Below are positions 43,437 through 52,154 of a stretch of DNA of 54,843 nucleotides, in pieces. How positions within the stretch are numbered: the first letter of the stretch is position 1; each line of letters begins with the position of its first letter. Source of the stretch: Bacteroidota bacterium. GTDB taxonomy: Bacteria > Bacteroidota > Bacteroidia > JABEUT01. The position numbers and the translations under genes are program-made. The stretch spans positions 1 to 54,843 of the forward strand of contig JABCZW010000013.1 of the NCBI GenBank assembly GCA_013289475.1, read 5' to 3'. Below the pieces are notes generated by a model. The model was not told the origin of the DNA. It saw only the letters and a list, made by a program, of their open reading frames with translations, and searched no databases.

Positions 43437-45860
43437 ATGCCTAAAACTGAGGAACTACAAAACTTGTCGCAGAAGAACGAAATATCATTTGAGGAATTCA
43501 GGAGCGCAATGCTAAAGGATTACCGCATAGCCAATGAAAGCCGTGAAGCAAGTTTACTTGGTCGTAAAGAAGTATTATCGGGGAAAGCAAAATTTGGAAT
43601 TTTTGGTGACGGTAAAGAAGTAGCCCAGATTGCTATGGCTAAAGCTTTCAAGCATGGCGATTTCAGGTCAGGGTATTACCGCGACCAAACCTTTATGTTT
43701 GCTATTGAAGCACTTACATTACAGGAATGGTTTGCAGGTTTATATGCACATGCTGATATTACAGCAGAACCATCTTCGGCAGGCAGGCAAATGGGTGGGC
43801 ATTATTCAACCCATTCGGTTAACCCCGATGGCTCATGGAAAGAACTTACTTCTAAATACAACTCATCGTCTGACATATCACCTACAGGCGGCCAAATGCC
43901 AAGGTTATTAGGTTTAGCACTTGCATCAAAATTGTTCAGAACGAACCCCTTACTGCAAGCACCAGAATTTGAAAAATTCAGCAAAAAAGGAAATGAAATA
44001 GCCTTTGGAACTATTGGCGATGCGAGCACATCTGAAGGTCTTTTTTGGGAAGCAATAAATGCCGGAGGCGTAATGCAGATACCCATGCTCATATCGGTAT
44101 GGGATGATGGCTACGGAATATCGGTACCAAAAAAATACCAAACTACCAAAGGAGATATTTATGAGGCATTGAAAGGAATGCAACAAGATAAAAAGGCACC
44201 TGGATATGAAATGTTTAAAGTAAAGGCCTGGGACTATTCCGCACTTTGTGATACATACAAAAAAGCGGCTGCTATTTGCCGAGATGAGCACGTTCCGGTA
44301 TTAATTCACGTTGAAGAAGTAACACAACCCCAGGGACACTCAACATCAGGCTCACACGAACGATACAAATCGCCTGAGCGCTTGCAATGGGAAAAAGATT
44401 TTGATGGCTTAAAAAAGATGCGTGAATGGATATTAAAATTCGCCATTGCCAAAGAGGAAGAATTAAATGATATTGAAGAAAAAGCGAAGGAAGCTGTAAA
44501 AGAAGCACGTAATAAAGCATGGACCGCCTACCTTGAACCTATTAAGCAAGATACGGCAGAAGCCATTACTCTTATACTTGCGGCGGTTGAAGGAACGCCA
44601 CATTTAGATGCGGTAAATAAATTTATTGCTGAAATAAAAGCAGCTAAAGATCCATTGCGTAAAGATGTTGTTATTGCAATGAAGAAAACTTTAAGGCTTA
44701 CCCGTAATGATAGTTCTCCTGCCCGCGAAGCATTACAGAAATTCAATAACGCTTTCGCAGAAAAGAACGCTGAGAGATACAATTCTTTTCTATATACAAA
44801 CGAGGTACTTGCGGTCAATGAAGTAAGACCCCAATACGATAATGATGAAAGCATAAACGGGCACGAAATACTGCGGGATAATTTTGATGCTATACTCGAT
44901 AAATACCCTCAAGTTGTAATATTTGGTGAGGACTCAGGAAAACTTGGTGGCGTTAACCAGGGGCTTGAAAACATGCAAAAAAAATATGGTGAAGAGCGCG
45001 TATTTGATACCGGCATTCGTGAAGCTACAATTATTGGACAGGCGATAGGCCTTGCATTACGCGGCCTCCGGCCTATTGCTGAAATTCAGTACCTCGATTA
45101 CCTGTTATACGCTTTACAAATATTAAGCGATGATTTGGCAACGCTTGCCTACAGAACCAAAGGCACACAACGTGCACCGGTAATTATCCGTACACGCGGA
45201 CACAGGCTCGAAGGTATCTGGCACAGCGGTTCGCCCATGGGTATGATTATAAATTCACTGCGTGGAATTTATGTATGCGTACCGCGCAATATGACACAGG
45301 CTGCAGGATTTTACAACACTTTACTTTCATCAAACGAACCGGGCCTCGTTATAGAACCATTAAACAGCTACCGCTTAAAAGAGCGCAAACCCTCAAACTT
45401 TGGAGAATTTAAACTGCCATTGGGTGTACCGGAAGTTATTCGAGAAGGGAAAGATGTAACTATCGTTACCTATGGCCCGCTCTGCCGCATGGCTATGGAA
45501 ACAGCACAACAACTGGAAGCAGAAAATATTTCGGTTGAAATAATTGACGTGCAAACATTATTGCCTTTCGATATCAACCATACTATTGTTGAATCGTTAA
45601 AAAAGACCAACCGGGTATTATTCCTTGATGAGGATGTAAAAGGTGGTGCAAGTGCTTATATGATGGAAAAAGTGTTGGAAGAACAAGGAGGATATCAATA
45701 TCTTGATTCGGCACCAAGAACATTAACAGGGAAAGACCATCGCCCTGCTTATGGTTCAGATGGAGATTTCTTCTCTAAGCCATCGGTTGAAGATATTTTT
45801 GATGCGGTTTATGGTATTATGAATGAAGTTGATCCTTCATCTTATCCTGATATTTATTAA
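43437..45860 (+). CDS. Fused branched-chain 2-oxoacid dehydrogenase E1 (alpha plus beta)
   Basis: Thiamine-diphosphate enzyme of 807 residues that decarboxylates 2-oxoacids and passes the acyl group to lipoyl E2. The alpha half has the TPP motif region GTIGDASTSEGLFWEAIN (about 196-213) and HYST/RQMGGHYST. The beta half starts near 480 with VVIFGEDSGKLGGVNQGLEN and has FDTGIREATIIGQAIGLALRG. Alpha and beta, usually separate, are joined in a single chain, common in Bacteroidota. The substrate is probably the 2-oxoacids from Ile, Leu and Val. E2 and E3 genes are not in the window. Confidence 0.92.
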   Translation: MPKTEELQNLSQKNEISFEEFRSAMLKDYRIANESREASLLGRKEVLSGKAKFGIFGDGKEVAQIAMAKAFKHGDFRSGYYRDQTFMFAIEALTLQEWFAGLYAHADITAEPSSAGRQMGGHYSTHSVNPDGSWKELTSKYNSSSDISPTGGQMPRLLGLALASKLFRTNPLLQAPEFEKFSKKGNEIAFGTIGDASTSEGLFWEAINAGGVMQIPMLISVWDDGYGISVPKKYQTTKGDIYEALKGMQQDKKAPGYEMFKVKAWDYSALCDTYKKAAAICRDEHVPVLIHVEEVTQPQGHSTSGSHERYKSPERLQWEKDFDGLKKMREWILKFAIAKEEELNDIEEKAKEAVKEARNKAWTAYLEPIKQDTAEAITLILAAVEGTPHLDAVNKFIAEIKAAKDPLRKDVVIAMKKTLRLTRNDSSPAREALQKFNNAFAEKNAERYNSFLYTNEVLAVNEVRPQYDNDESINGHEILRDNFDAILDKYPQVVIFGEDSGKLGGVNQGLENMQKKYGEERVFDTGIREATIIGQAIGLALRGLRPIAEIQYLDYLLYALQILSDDLATLAYRTKGTQRAPVIIRTRGHRLEGIWHSGSPMGMIINSLRGIYVCVPRNMTQAAGFYNTLLSSNEPGLVIEPLNSYRLKERKPSNFGEFKLPLGVPEVIREGKDVTIVTYGPLCRMAMETAQQLEAENISVEIIDVQTLLPFDINHTIVESLKKTNRVLFLDEDVKGGASAYMMEKVLEEQGGYQYLDSAPRTLTGKDHRPAYGSDGDFFSKPSVEDIFDAVYGIMNEVDPSSYPDIY

Positions 45861-45913
45861 GACAGAAGAGAATTAGTTAATAACGTAGGCTTTAGCTTAC
45901 ATATAATACCTTT

Positions 45914-47009
45914 ATGATTACACAAGACCAGGTAAAAGGGGTGAAGGAGCGATTTGATGCGCTGAGGGGGCATCTTTGACATCGACAAACGGTTAAAAAA
46001 GATTGCTGAGGAGGAAACTGTAACACAGGCACCCGAATTTTGGAATGACCCCAAGAAAGCGGAAGTTATACTGAAACAGATAAAAAGCCAGAAGAACTGG
46101 ACCGAAGCATATAGCAAACTGGAAAAGAGTACGGAAGACCTTATTCTTACCTACGATTTCTTTAAGCAGGAAGCAGTTACTGAAAAGGAATTAGATGAAC
46201 AGTACAACCAGACTCTGAAATTGATAGAGGATCTGGAGTTTAAAAACATGCTTGGTTCTGAAGAGGATCATTTAAATGCCGTTATAGAAATAAATTCGGG
46301 TGCAGGTGGCACCGAAAGCCAGGATTGGGCATATATGCTTATGCGTATGTACCTTATGTGGGCCGAGAAGAAAGGATACACTGTCAGAGAAGTAGAACTT
46401 TCGGAAGGTGAAACAGCGGGTATAAAATCGGTTACCTTAGAGGTGCAGGGAGAATTTGCATTCGGGTATTTAAAGGGCGAAAATGGCGTGCACAGGCTTG
46501 TCCGCATTTCTCCATTCGACGCCAACGCACGTAGACATACATCATTCGCGTCAGTTTATGTTTATCCATTAATTGATGAAACTATTGATATACTTATAAG
46601 TCCCGCAGATATAGAATGGGAAACATTCCGTTCGGGTGGTAAGGGTGGACAGAACGTGAATAAGGTGGAAACAGCAGTGCGCCTCTATCACAAGCCTTCG
46701 GGTATTGTTATTAAGAACCAGGAATCGCGTTCGCAACTACAAAATAAGGACAAGGCCATGCACATGTTAAAATCTCAGCTTTACGAGCGGGAGATGCGCA
46801 GGAAGATGGAAACTATTGCGACTATTGAAAGCGGCAAAAAGAAAATTGAATGGGGTTCACAGATACGTAATTATGTAATGCACCCATATAAGCTTGTTAA
46901 AGATCTGCGTACCGATTTTGAAACATCGGATGTACAGGGTGTAATGAATGGTGACTTAGATACTTTTATTAAAAACTACTTGATGCAGTTTGGTAGCGGG
47001 ACTAAGTAA
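45914..47009 (+). CDS. prfB: Peptide chain release factor 2, with programmed +1 frameshift
   Basis: Reads UAA and UGA stop codons. The gene starts at ATG 45914 and stops in frame at TGA 45977-45979; the rest is in the +1 frame from 45978. The slip site AGG GGG CAT CTT TGA C matches the E. coli prfB site except for the codon before CTT. The combined protein has the tripeptide SPF (VRISPFDANARRH), GGQ in RSGGKGGQNVNKVETAVR and full length of about 364 residues. RF2 shortage would favour frameshifting, giving autoregulation. The final 8 bases overlap the convergent CPBP gene. Confidence 0.96.
45965..45980 (+). promoter_or_regulatory. Programmed +1 frameshift site of prfB
   Basis: AGGGGG at 45965-45970 is the Shine-Dalgarno-like stimulator, three bases before the slippery CTT (45974-45976), followed by UGA and C. 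Ribosomes slip from CUU to UUU and resume with GAC. Confidence 0.95.
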
Positions 47010-47952
47010 TAGAAATTTCCGTTTTCTTGTGTTCCATTCGGTAAATCACAAAAAGCAGGCCAATAACTAGTAATGCACTTACAATTACATAGATGATCTC
47101 GCCACTATTAGTACCAATTTCTTCTACCTTCTTAGGTGCAATATTCCTTTCTTCAAGGTACATGAGGAATACAACAGTAGTGTTGTTTACAAAGTGGGCA
47201 AATATATTTACCCATAAAGAGCCAGACCATACAAAAAGGTATCCAAGGTAAACCCCCATTAACATACGTGGCACAAATCCGAAGAACTCAAAGTGAATAG
47301 CGCTGAATAAAATACCGGTAATCCATACACCCGCATGTATATTGCCTGTGGCTTTAATAATAAGCTTCTGCAAGCATCCTCTAAAAAATAATTCTTCAGC
47401 AACTGCAGCAAGTAATCCAACCATAAATAAGTTCTCTAAAAGCCCTCCAATGGTCTGATGCCCCATAAAAGCATCAGTAACTGCACCTGCCTTATCTTCC
47501 ATCGACTTGATTAAATCCTGTATATCTTTCATGGAGGCCGGTAATTGAAGATGGCTGTTCCATTCTCCCAGGAAATTTATAAGAGGGAAGGCACACAACA
47601 TTAATAATCCGCCAATAATTAATGTACTAAACCTGCCCAATTTGTTTATCTGCAAATACTCAAGCTTGTTTGAAGATGCCAGAAGCGCAAATATTAATGC
47701 CGGAACAATAAACCCACCAAATGAACTAATGATCTGCTCAATCTTTAAACCTGAAATAACATTGGGGTCATTGAGGTTATTCATACTTTCAAGTTGCCCC
47801 ATGGTTGTGTGAGTTAACCAGGTAGCTATATCTAAACCTAAAAAGCTGAAACCCACTAAACAAACCCCAAACAAGCCGAATAAAACAAAAAATTGTGCAT
47901 AGCTTGGTACACTGTCAAATGGTGCCGGACGCCGTATTTGCTCCATATTCAT
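47002..47952 (-). CDS. CPBP-family intramembrane metalloprotease
   Basis: A polytopic protein of 316 residues with about 8 helices. The Abi/CPBP motifs are EELFFRGCLQ (EExxxR), FSAIHFEFF (FxxxH) and FAHFVNN (HxxxN), which form the zinc site in prenyl-endopeptidase relatives. I chose ATG 47952, followed by a second ATG at 47946; an upstream reading to 48093 would run through dusB. Role may be cleavage of membrane substrates or immunity, but no toxin or bacteriocin gene is nearby. It fires from a promoter interlocked with that of dusB. Confidence 0.88.
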   Translation of the reverse strand: MNMEQIRRPAPFDSVPSYAQFFVLFGLFGVCLVGFSFLGLDIATWLTHTTMGQLESMNNLNDPNVISGLKIEQIISSFGGFIVPALIFALLASSNKLEYLQINKLGRFSTLIIGGLLMLCAFPLINFLGEWNSHLQLPASMKDIQDLIKSMEDKAGAVTDAFMGHQTIGGLLENLFMVGLLAAVAEELFFRGCLQKLIIKATGNIHAGVWITGILFSAIHFEFFGFVPRMLMGVYLGYLFVWSGSLWVNIFAHFVNNTTVVFLMYLEERNIAPKKVEEIGTNSGEIIYVIVSALLVIGLLFVIYRMEHKKTEISIT

Positions 47953-47970
47953 GCTTTTGCAATATCTTTG
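47937..47970 (+). promoter_or_regulatory. Promoter of dusB
   Basis: TTTG at 47937-47940 and TATCTTTG at 47963-47970 are 22 bases apart. The -33 lies inside the CPBP coding region. The dusB ATG is 21 bases after the -7 element. Confidence 0.65.
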
Positions 47971-48000
47971 CAAATGTAACCATTTAGTATAATGACCAAA
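47971..48000 (-). promoter_or_regulatory. Promoter of the CPBP gene, abutting the dusB promoter
   Basis: On the minus strand TTTG (48000-47997) and TACATTTG (47978-47971) are 18 bases apart. The -7 boxes of the two divergent promoters touch, forming TATCTTTGCAAATGTA. The -33 lies inside dusB. Confidence 0.65.
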
Positions 48001-48978
48001 ATCGGCAATATAGAACTCGGGGATTTCCCTCTTTTGCTTGCTCCCATGGAAGATGTGAGCGACCCTCCCTTCCGCCATGTGTGTAAGGAACAAGGGGCCG
48101 ATATGCTTTATACAGAGTTTGTTTCGTCAGAAGGGTTGATACGCGATGCAGCTAAAAGTATTAAGAAACTAGACATATTTGAACACGAAAGGCCCATTGG
48201 TATTCAGTTATTTGGCAGCAGTATAGAATCGATGCGCGAAGCAGCCATTATTGCAGAAAAGGCAAACCCCAACCTGATAGATATTAATTACGGCTGTCCT
48301 GTTAAACAGGTAGCATGCAAAGGCGCCGGAGCGGCATTACTGCAGGACATTCCCAAGATGGTGCAAATGACCTCAGAAATTGTGAAAGCCGTTTCCTTGC
48401 CCGTTACTGTTAAAACCCGCCTTGGCTGGGACGATACCACCAAAAATGTTATGGAAGTAGCCGAACGCCTGCAGGATATTGGTATACAGGCCCTTACAAT
48501 ACACGGCCGTACCCGCAAACAAATGTACAAGGGTCCGGCTGACTGGACCCTGATAGGTGATATAAAGAACAACCAACGGATTAAGATACCCATCTTTGGC
48601 AATGGAGATATAACATCACCTGCTGTTGCGCAAGAGATGAAGAACCGCTATGGAGTGGATGGTGTAATGATAGGCAGAGCCAGTATTGGTTACCCCTGGA
48701 TATTCCGCGAGATTAAACAGTATTTTAAGACAGGCGAACTTATTGCCCCTCCTACCCTTGAAGAAAGAATTAGCGTATGCCGCACCCACCTTGTAAAATC
48801 GGTTGAATGGAAAGGTGAAAAGCTTGGAATACTTGAAATGCGCAAGCATTACTCAAGCTATTTTAAAGGCATGGATAACTTTAAAGATTACAGAATGAAA
48901 CTCGTTACCTGCGATTCATATGCCGGGCTTTTAGAAACCCTTGAAGATATAGGGCGTGTATATGCCGAGGTAGCGTAA
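47992..48978 (+). CDS. dusB: tRNA-dihydrouridine synthase
   Basis: FMN enzyme reducing uridine in the tRNA D-loop, 328 residues. The catalytic Cys is in INYGCPVKQVACKGAGAALL (about 98-117), the FMN-binding region LLLAPMEDVSDPPFR lies at the N-terminus, and the GRTRKQMYKGPADW and GVMIGRASIGYPWIF blocks follow. The C-terminal helical domain binds tRNA. It belongs to the DusB branch by motif, though paralogue choice is not certain. The promoter overlaps the CPBP gene start. Confidence 0.94.
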   Translation: MTKIGNIELGDFPLLLAPMEDVSDPPFRHVCKEQGADMLYTEFVSSEGLIRDAAKSIKKLDIFEHERPIGIQLFGSSIESMREAAIIAEKANPNLIDINYGCPVKQVACKGAGAALLQDIPKMVQMTSEIVKAVSLPVTVKTRLGWDDTTKNVMEVAERLQDIGIQALTIHGRTRKQMYKGPADWTLIGDIKNNQRIKIPIFGNGDITSPAVAQEMKNRYGVDGVMIGRASIGYPWIFREIKQYFKTGELIAPPTLEERISVCRTHLVKSVEWKGEKLGILEMRKHYSSYFKGMDNFKDYRMKLVTCDSYAGLLETLEDIGRVYAEVA

Positions 48979-48993
48979 AGCCTATGGCTTTAA

Positions 48994-49105
48994 ATTATGA
49001 ATTATGAATGCTGAATTATGAATGAGAACCGTAATAACAGTTAATAAAAGTGAGCACCTTAGGCGTTTCAATTAAAAATTTAAAATTCAGAATTTAAAAT
49101 TAAAT
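48994..49105 (+). repeat. Short AT-rich intergenic repeats
   Basis: Units of the type GAATTATGAATG recur three times in 48994-49024, and an AATTTAAAATT unit recurs at 49073-49105. No coding or terminator function is seen. Such tracts lie often between genes in Bacteroidota, and the origin here is unknown. Confidence 0.55.
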
Positions 49106-49108
49106 AAG

Positions 49109-49501
49109 ATGTCAGCAATTGCAACGGTTACCCTTGGCAAGACAGATTTTGAAATGGCCGGCACAGTGCGCCAGCACAAAGTAATTATTGATGAACCTCT
49201 GTCAAATGGTGGGCAGGACAAAGGCCCCAGCCCCAGCGAATATCTTTGTATAGCGCTTGCTTCTTGTACTACTGCCACATTAAAAATGTACATGAATCAT
49301 AAAAAAATGGCAGTTGAAAGTATCTCGGTCGAAGTAGAAAAAATCACCACTGAAGACAAGAAAAACATATTTAAAAGGAAACTGCATATTGTTGGCCCAT
49401 TTGATGAGGCTCAACGAGAAAGATTAGTAGGTATTGCTAATTCCTGCCCGGTGCATAAAGTATTATCGCAGGCAAATACTATAGAAACAATATTGGTATA
49501 G
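49109..49501 (+). CDS. OsmC-family peroxide-reducing protein
   Basis: Small thiol-based hydroperoxidase or related protein of 130 residues. Two conserved Cys lie in LASCTTATLKMY (about 53) and NSCPVHKVLS (about 111), and the DKGPSPSEYL segment near 37-46 is the usual OsmC/YhfA motif. Whether it reduces organic peroxides is a family inference. It lies between an intergenic repeat and lolA, convergent to it by two bases. Confidence 0.9.
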   Translation: MSAIATVTLGKTDFEMAGTVRQHKVIIDEPLSNGGQDKGPSPSEYLCIALASCTTATLKMYMNHKKMAVESISVEVEKITTEDKKNIFKRKLHIVGPFDEAQRERLVGIANSCPVHKVLSQANTIETILV

Positions 49502-49503
49502 AA

Positions 49504-50163
49504 TTACTCTCTCAGATCTTCTACATCAATACCGGGGTAATCTTTGGTATTGAATTTAAAAGTAGCATCTAATAAATCTGTATCTGCAGAAAAAGTATCG
49601 ATGGTATATTCTACTGTGGTACCATCTTTCATTAAAACTTGTATTCCGGTAATCTGGTTCTTGGTCTTATCAATAGTCAACTTTAAAGTGTGGTACTTTT
49701 CCTTTTCAGGATGCTTAGGGTAAAGATCAATGTGCTCTGTAGTTACACCATTCACTGTTTCTTCTTTATCAAAATGACTTTTAAAGCCTTTTTCATAAAT
49801 GGTAAAAATATTGGTTGGAGAAATAGTTCCTTTATCGGTATGATCGACATTATTTATCTGCACCTCGTTGGCATCTTTCAGGTAGGTCCACATGGTAGTA
49901 CTGTCCGATATAACAACCTGGTTCTTTACTTCAAGTTTGTATTTACCACCCTTTACAATCAATTTACCTTTCTGGGTTTCGGTAACCTTTTTATCCTTAC
50001 CATACATGGTTATATTAAAGTCAGCCTTAATAGATTTGTAAGCCTTCGTCTTCTTGCTAAGCGATTGTAAAATGCCATTGGCTTTGGCATCAATAGTTTC
50101 TTCCTGGGCAAATAATGCAACAGCACACAAACTTAAAGCTATAGATAATATGAGTTTCTTCAC
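49504..50163 (-). CDS. lolA: Outer-membrane lipoprotein carrier (LolA-like)
   Basis: Periplasmic chaperone that moves lipoproteins from the inner to the outer membrane. The signal peptide (1-19, LCAVALFA) is expected to be cut before Gln20. The mature 199 residues have alternating strands, YKSIKADFNITMYGK, KGKLIVKGGKYKLEV and MWTYLKDANEVQIN, which match the LolA half-barrel. At 219 residues the length is typical. It converges with the OsmC gene and has a divergent mutY promoter upstream. Confidence 0.88.
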   Translation of the reverse strand: MKKLILSIALSLCAVALFAQEETIDAKANGILQSLSKKTKAYKSIKADFNITMYGKDKKVTETQKGKLIVKGGKYKLEVKNQVVISDSTTMWTYLKDANEVQINNVDHTDKGTISPTNIFTIYEKGFKSHFDKEETVNGVTTEHIDLYPKHPEKEKYHTLKLTIDKTKNQITGIQVLMKDGTTVEYTIDTFSADTDLLDATFKFNTKDYPGIDVEDLRE

Positions 50164-50262
50164 GTTCTCAGGTTTATTATACGGTCAAAAATAACAAAAT
50201 CTCAAGTATTAAGACTGTTAAAGAAGGTTAATGGTTTATTCGTGCAGGTCGGGTGTAATAAG

Positions 50263-50270
50263 TATTTTTG
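50263..50270 (+). promoter_or_regulatory. -7 element of mutY
   Basis: TATTTTTG, 18 bases before the ATG at 50289. It covers the TTG at 50268, so that codon is not the start. Confidence 0.55.
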
Positions 50271-50288
50271 AAGACTATTAGAGTAAAA

Positions 50289-51341
50289 ATGGGTGATTGG
50301 AGCCATAAGTTATTGAAATGGTATGATGTGAATAAGCGCGACCTGCCCTGGCGGGCCACCAACGATCCATATAAAATATGGCTATCGGAAGTAATATTGC
50401 AGCAAACAAGGGTAAACCAGGGCTGGGATTACTACAATCGCTTTATAGAAAAGTATCCAACGGTATCGAAACTTGCTGTAGCATCAGAACATGACATATT
50501 AAAGCTTTGGCAGGGCCTTGGTTATTATTCCCGGGCGCGAAACATGCACCACGCAGCAAAAGAAATAGTCGCTAAGTATAAAGGCAAATTCCCTATCGAT
50601 TATGAATCAATACGTGCATTAAAAGGTGTGGGAGATTATACCGCAGCAGCAATTACATCCATAGCGTTTAAACTACCCTATCCTGTAGTCGATGGAAATG
50701 TATTACGTGTTTATTCAAGGCTGCTGGGTATTTCAACTCCGATAGATTCAACCGAAGGCAAAAAAAAGATATGGGAAGCAGCAGCTGAATTGCTCCCTAA
50801 AAACAATCCTGGTAATTACAACCAGGCCATAATGGAACTGGGTGCTTTATGCTGTACCCCTAAAAGCCCAAACTGCCCGGAATGTCCCGTGCAATTAGCC
50901 TGCTATGCATATGCTAAAAAGCAAACCGGTATGCTTCCGGTAAAACAAGGTAAAACAAAAGTGAGAGACCGCTTCTTGAATTATATTGTAGTATCTAAAG
51001 GAGATAGCTTGTTACTCAGAAACCGAAAAGGCAATGATATATGGAAAGGCTTAAATGATTTTCCATGTATTGAAACCGAGAAGGCTATTACACCAGAAAA
51101 CTTAATTAGCAATAAAGAACTAAAAGCAATTCTTTCAACTGCCAACCCAGTCATTGAATCTGTGTCCACCCCATACAAACATATACTCAGCCATCAAAGG
51201 CTCAATGCACAATTCATCAAAATAAAAATCGGCAAAACATTAAAAAAACTGCCAAACGATTGCTTTTGGGCAGAGAAGAAAAAGATAAATCAATACGCAG
51301 TTCCGCGTTTGATAGAACGTTATATTAGCAATTATTTATAG
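50289..51341 (+). CDS. mutY: A/G-specific adenine glycosylase
   Basis: Removes adenine mispaired with 8-oxoguanine. Visible parts: LSEVILQQTRVNQGWDYY with catalytic Glu34, WQGLGYYSRARN, helix-hairpin-helix LKGVGDYTAAAI with the later VVDGNVLRV (Asp135), the four-Cys iron-sulphur site CTPKSPNCPECPVQLAC and a C-terminal NUDIX-like 8-oxoG-recognition domain (about 225-350). Length 350 residues. The start is ATG 50289. It is followed by DUF4286, three bases away. Confidence 0.96.
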   Translation: MGDWSHKLLKWYDVNKRDLPWRATNDPYKIWLSEVILQQTRVNQGWDYYNRFIEKYPTVSKLAVASEHDILKLWQGLGYYSRARNMHHAAKEIVAKYKGKFPIDYESIRALKGVGDYTAAAITSIAFKLPYPVVDGNVLRVYSRLLGISTPIDSTEGKKKIWEAAAELLPKNNPGNYNQAIMELGALCCTPKSPNCPECPVQLACYAYAKKQTGMLPVKQGKTKVRDRFLNYIVVSKGDSLLLRNRKGNDIWKGLNDFPCIETEKAITPENLISNKELKAILSTANPVIESVSTPYKHILSHQRLNAQFIKIKIGKTLKKLPNDCFWAEKKKINQYAVPRLIERYISNYL

Positions 51342-51344
51342 CTT

Positions 51345-51647
51345 ATGATATTATACAACGTAACCATAAATGTTGATGATGACATTCACCACAAATGGCT
51401 GGAATGGATGCAAAAAGAACATATTCCCGAAATGCTTAGCACCGGGCTTTTTACCGGCTATCGTATGTCGCGCCTATTAGATGTAGAAGATAGTGGCACC
51501 ACCTACTCCATTCAATACTCATGCCATAGTTTAAAGGAATATCATACCTATAAAGAGAAGCATGCACCACACATGCAGCAGGAAGGAATAAAGAGATTCC
51601 AGGATAAGTTCACTGCTTTCAGAACACTAATGGAGGTAGTGGAATAA
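51345..51647 (+). CDS. DUF4286 family protein
   Basis: A 100-residue cytoplasmic protein starting MILYNVTINVDDDIHHKWLE, with a DIHHKWLEWMQKEHIPEM core and a C-terminal YKEKHAPHMQ segment. This is the pattern of DUF4286, small alpha/beta proteins with a ferredoxin-like dimer fold (an EthD/monooxygenase-like appearance). No function is known. It overlaps or abuts mutY with three bases and is probably coexpressed; association with mutY is common in Bacteroidota. Confidence 0.82.
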   Translation: MILYNVTINVDDDIHHKWLEWMQKEHIPEMLSTGLFTGYRMSRLLDVEDSGTTYSIQYSCHSLKEYHTYKEKHAPHMQQEGIKRFQDKFTAFRTLMEVVE

Positions 51648-51675
51648 GCATCTTTTCAAGCAAGAAATTTCAGGA

Positions 51676-51691
51676 AATTAGTTCACTAATT
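51676..51691 (+). repeat. 16-base palindrome upstream of unknown gene
   Basis: AATTAGT (51676-51682) and ACTAATT (51685-51691) around TC. It is a candidate operator for the 117-residue gene. Confidence 0.35.
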
Positions 51692-51699
51692 ATCCATTA

Positions 51700-51740
51700 A
51701 ATAGTTGTATATTGCATGACTAAGTACATCTACAACTATT
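51700..51740 (+). promoter_or_regulatory. Inverted repeat in the leader of the 117-residue gene
   Basis: Perfect 10-base arms AATAGTTGTA (51700-51709) and TACAACTATT (51731-51740) enclose 21 bases. It ends 13 bases before the ATG and would form a stem-loop in the mRNA leader, or a binding site in DNA. Confidence 0.4.
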
Positions 51741-51753
51741 AAACATTTTTACA

Positions 51754-52107
51754 ATGAATTCACACAGCAACAATGGCAATACCGGCACGGTAAATCACAT
51801 TTCGAGAAAAGAATTTTTAGAGGACCTGCCAAACAAAGTCAGGAACACTGTTAGAGGTGTTGACCTTGCTTTGATAAACGAAGCCATAACTGCTATTTTA
51901 GAAGGCCATGCTACCATTAACGGCAAAGCGCCTGCTACCCGTGTTGAAAGATTTATTGTAATTGCTTCCTACTTCAAAACTGCCCGTACTTCATTGAATA
52001 TGTTCTTTGACGGCGCAACCAATATTCAAAACAACTATAAAGTTGTCTTTAAATTCAAAGACCAGACTCACACCATAAAGTTTCCGGAAAACGTTATAGA
52101 CAACTAA
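51754..52107 (+). CDS. Unknown 117-residue protein
   Basis: I do not recognise this protein. It starts with a polar, Asn-rich stretch (MNSHSNNGNTGTVNHIS), then a helical core KEFLEDLPNKVRNTVRGVD and ALINEAITAILEGHATING, and a final beta stretch NYKVVFKFKDQTHTIKFPENV. There is no signal peptide or membrane segment. The charged helical core with an ending beta hairpin could be a DNA or protein binder. It is single, preceded by two inverted repeats, and followed by a possible weak terminator near 52109-52125. Confidence 0.6.
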   Translation: MNSHSNNGNTGTVNHISRKEFLEDLPNKVRNTVRGVDLALINEAITAILEGHATINGKAPATRVERFIVIASYFKTARTSLNMFFDGATNIQNNYKVVFKFKDQTHTIKFPENVIDN

Positions 52108-52154
52108 CGCAGGCAAAGCCTGTTTCCTCCTTCCAGTTGGCGTTATAAAAAGAT

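Noticed and set aside
47953-48093. Upstream extension of the CPBP gene
   Set aside because: It would cover the dusB start and both promoter elements, and adds a polar segment not found in CPBP proteins.
52109-52125. Short hairpin CAGGC-AAA-GCCTG followed by TTT
   Set aside because: A five-base stem and a short T run are too weak to call a terminator.
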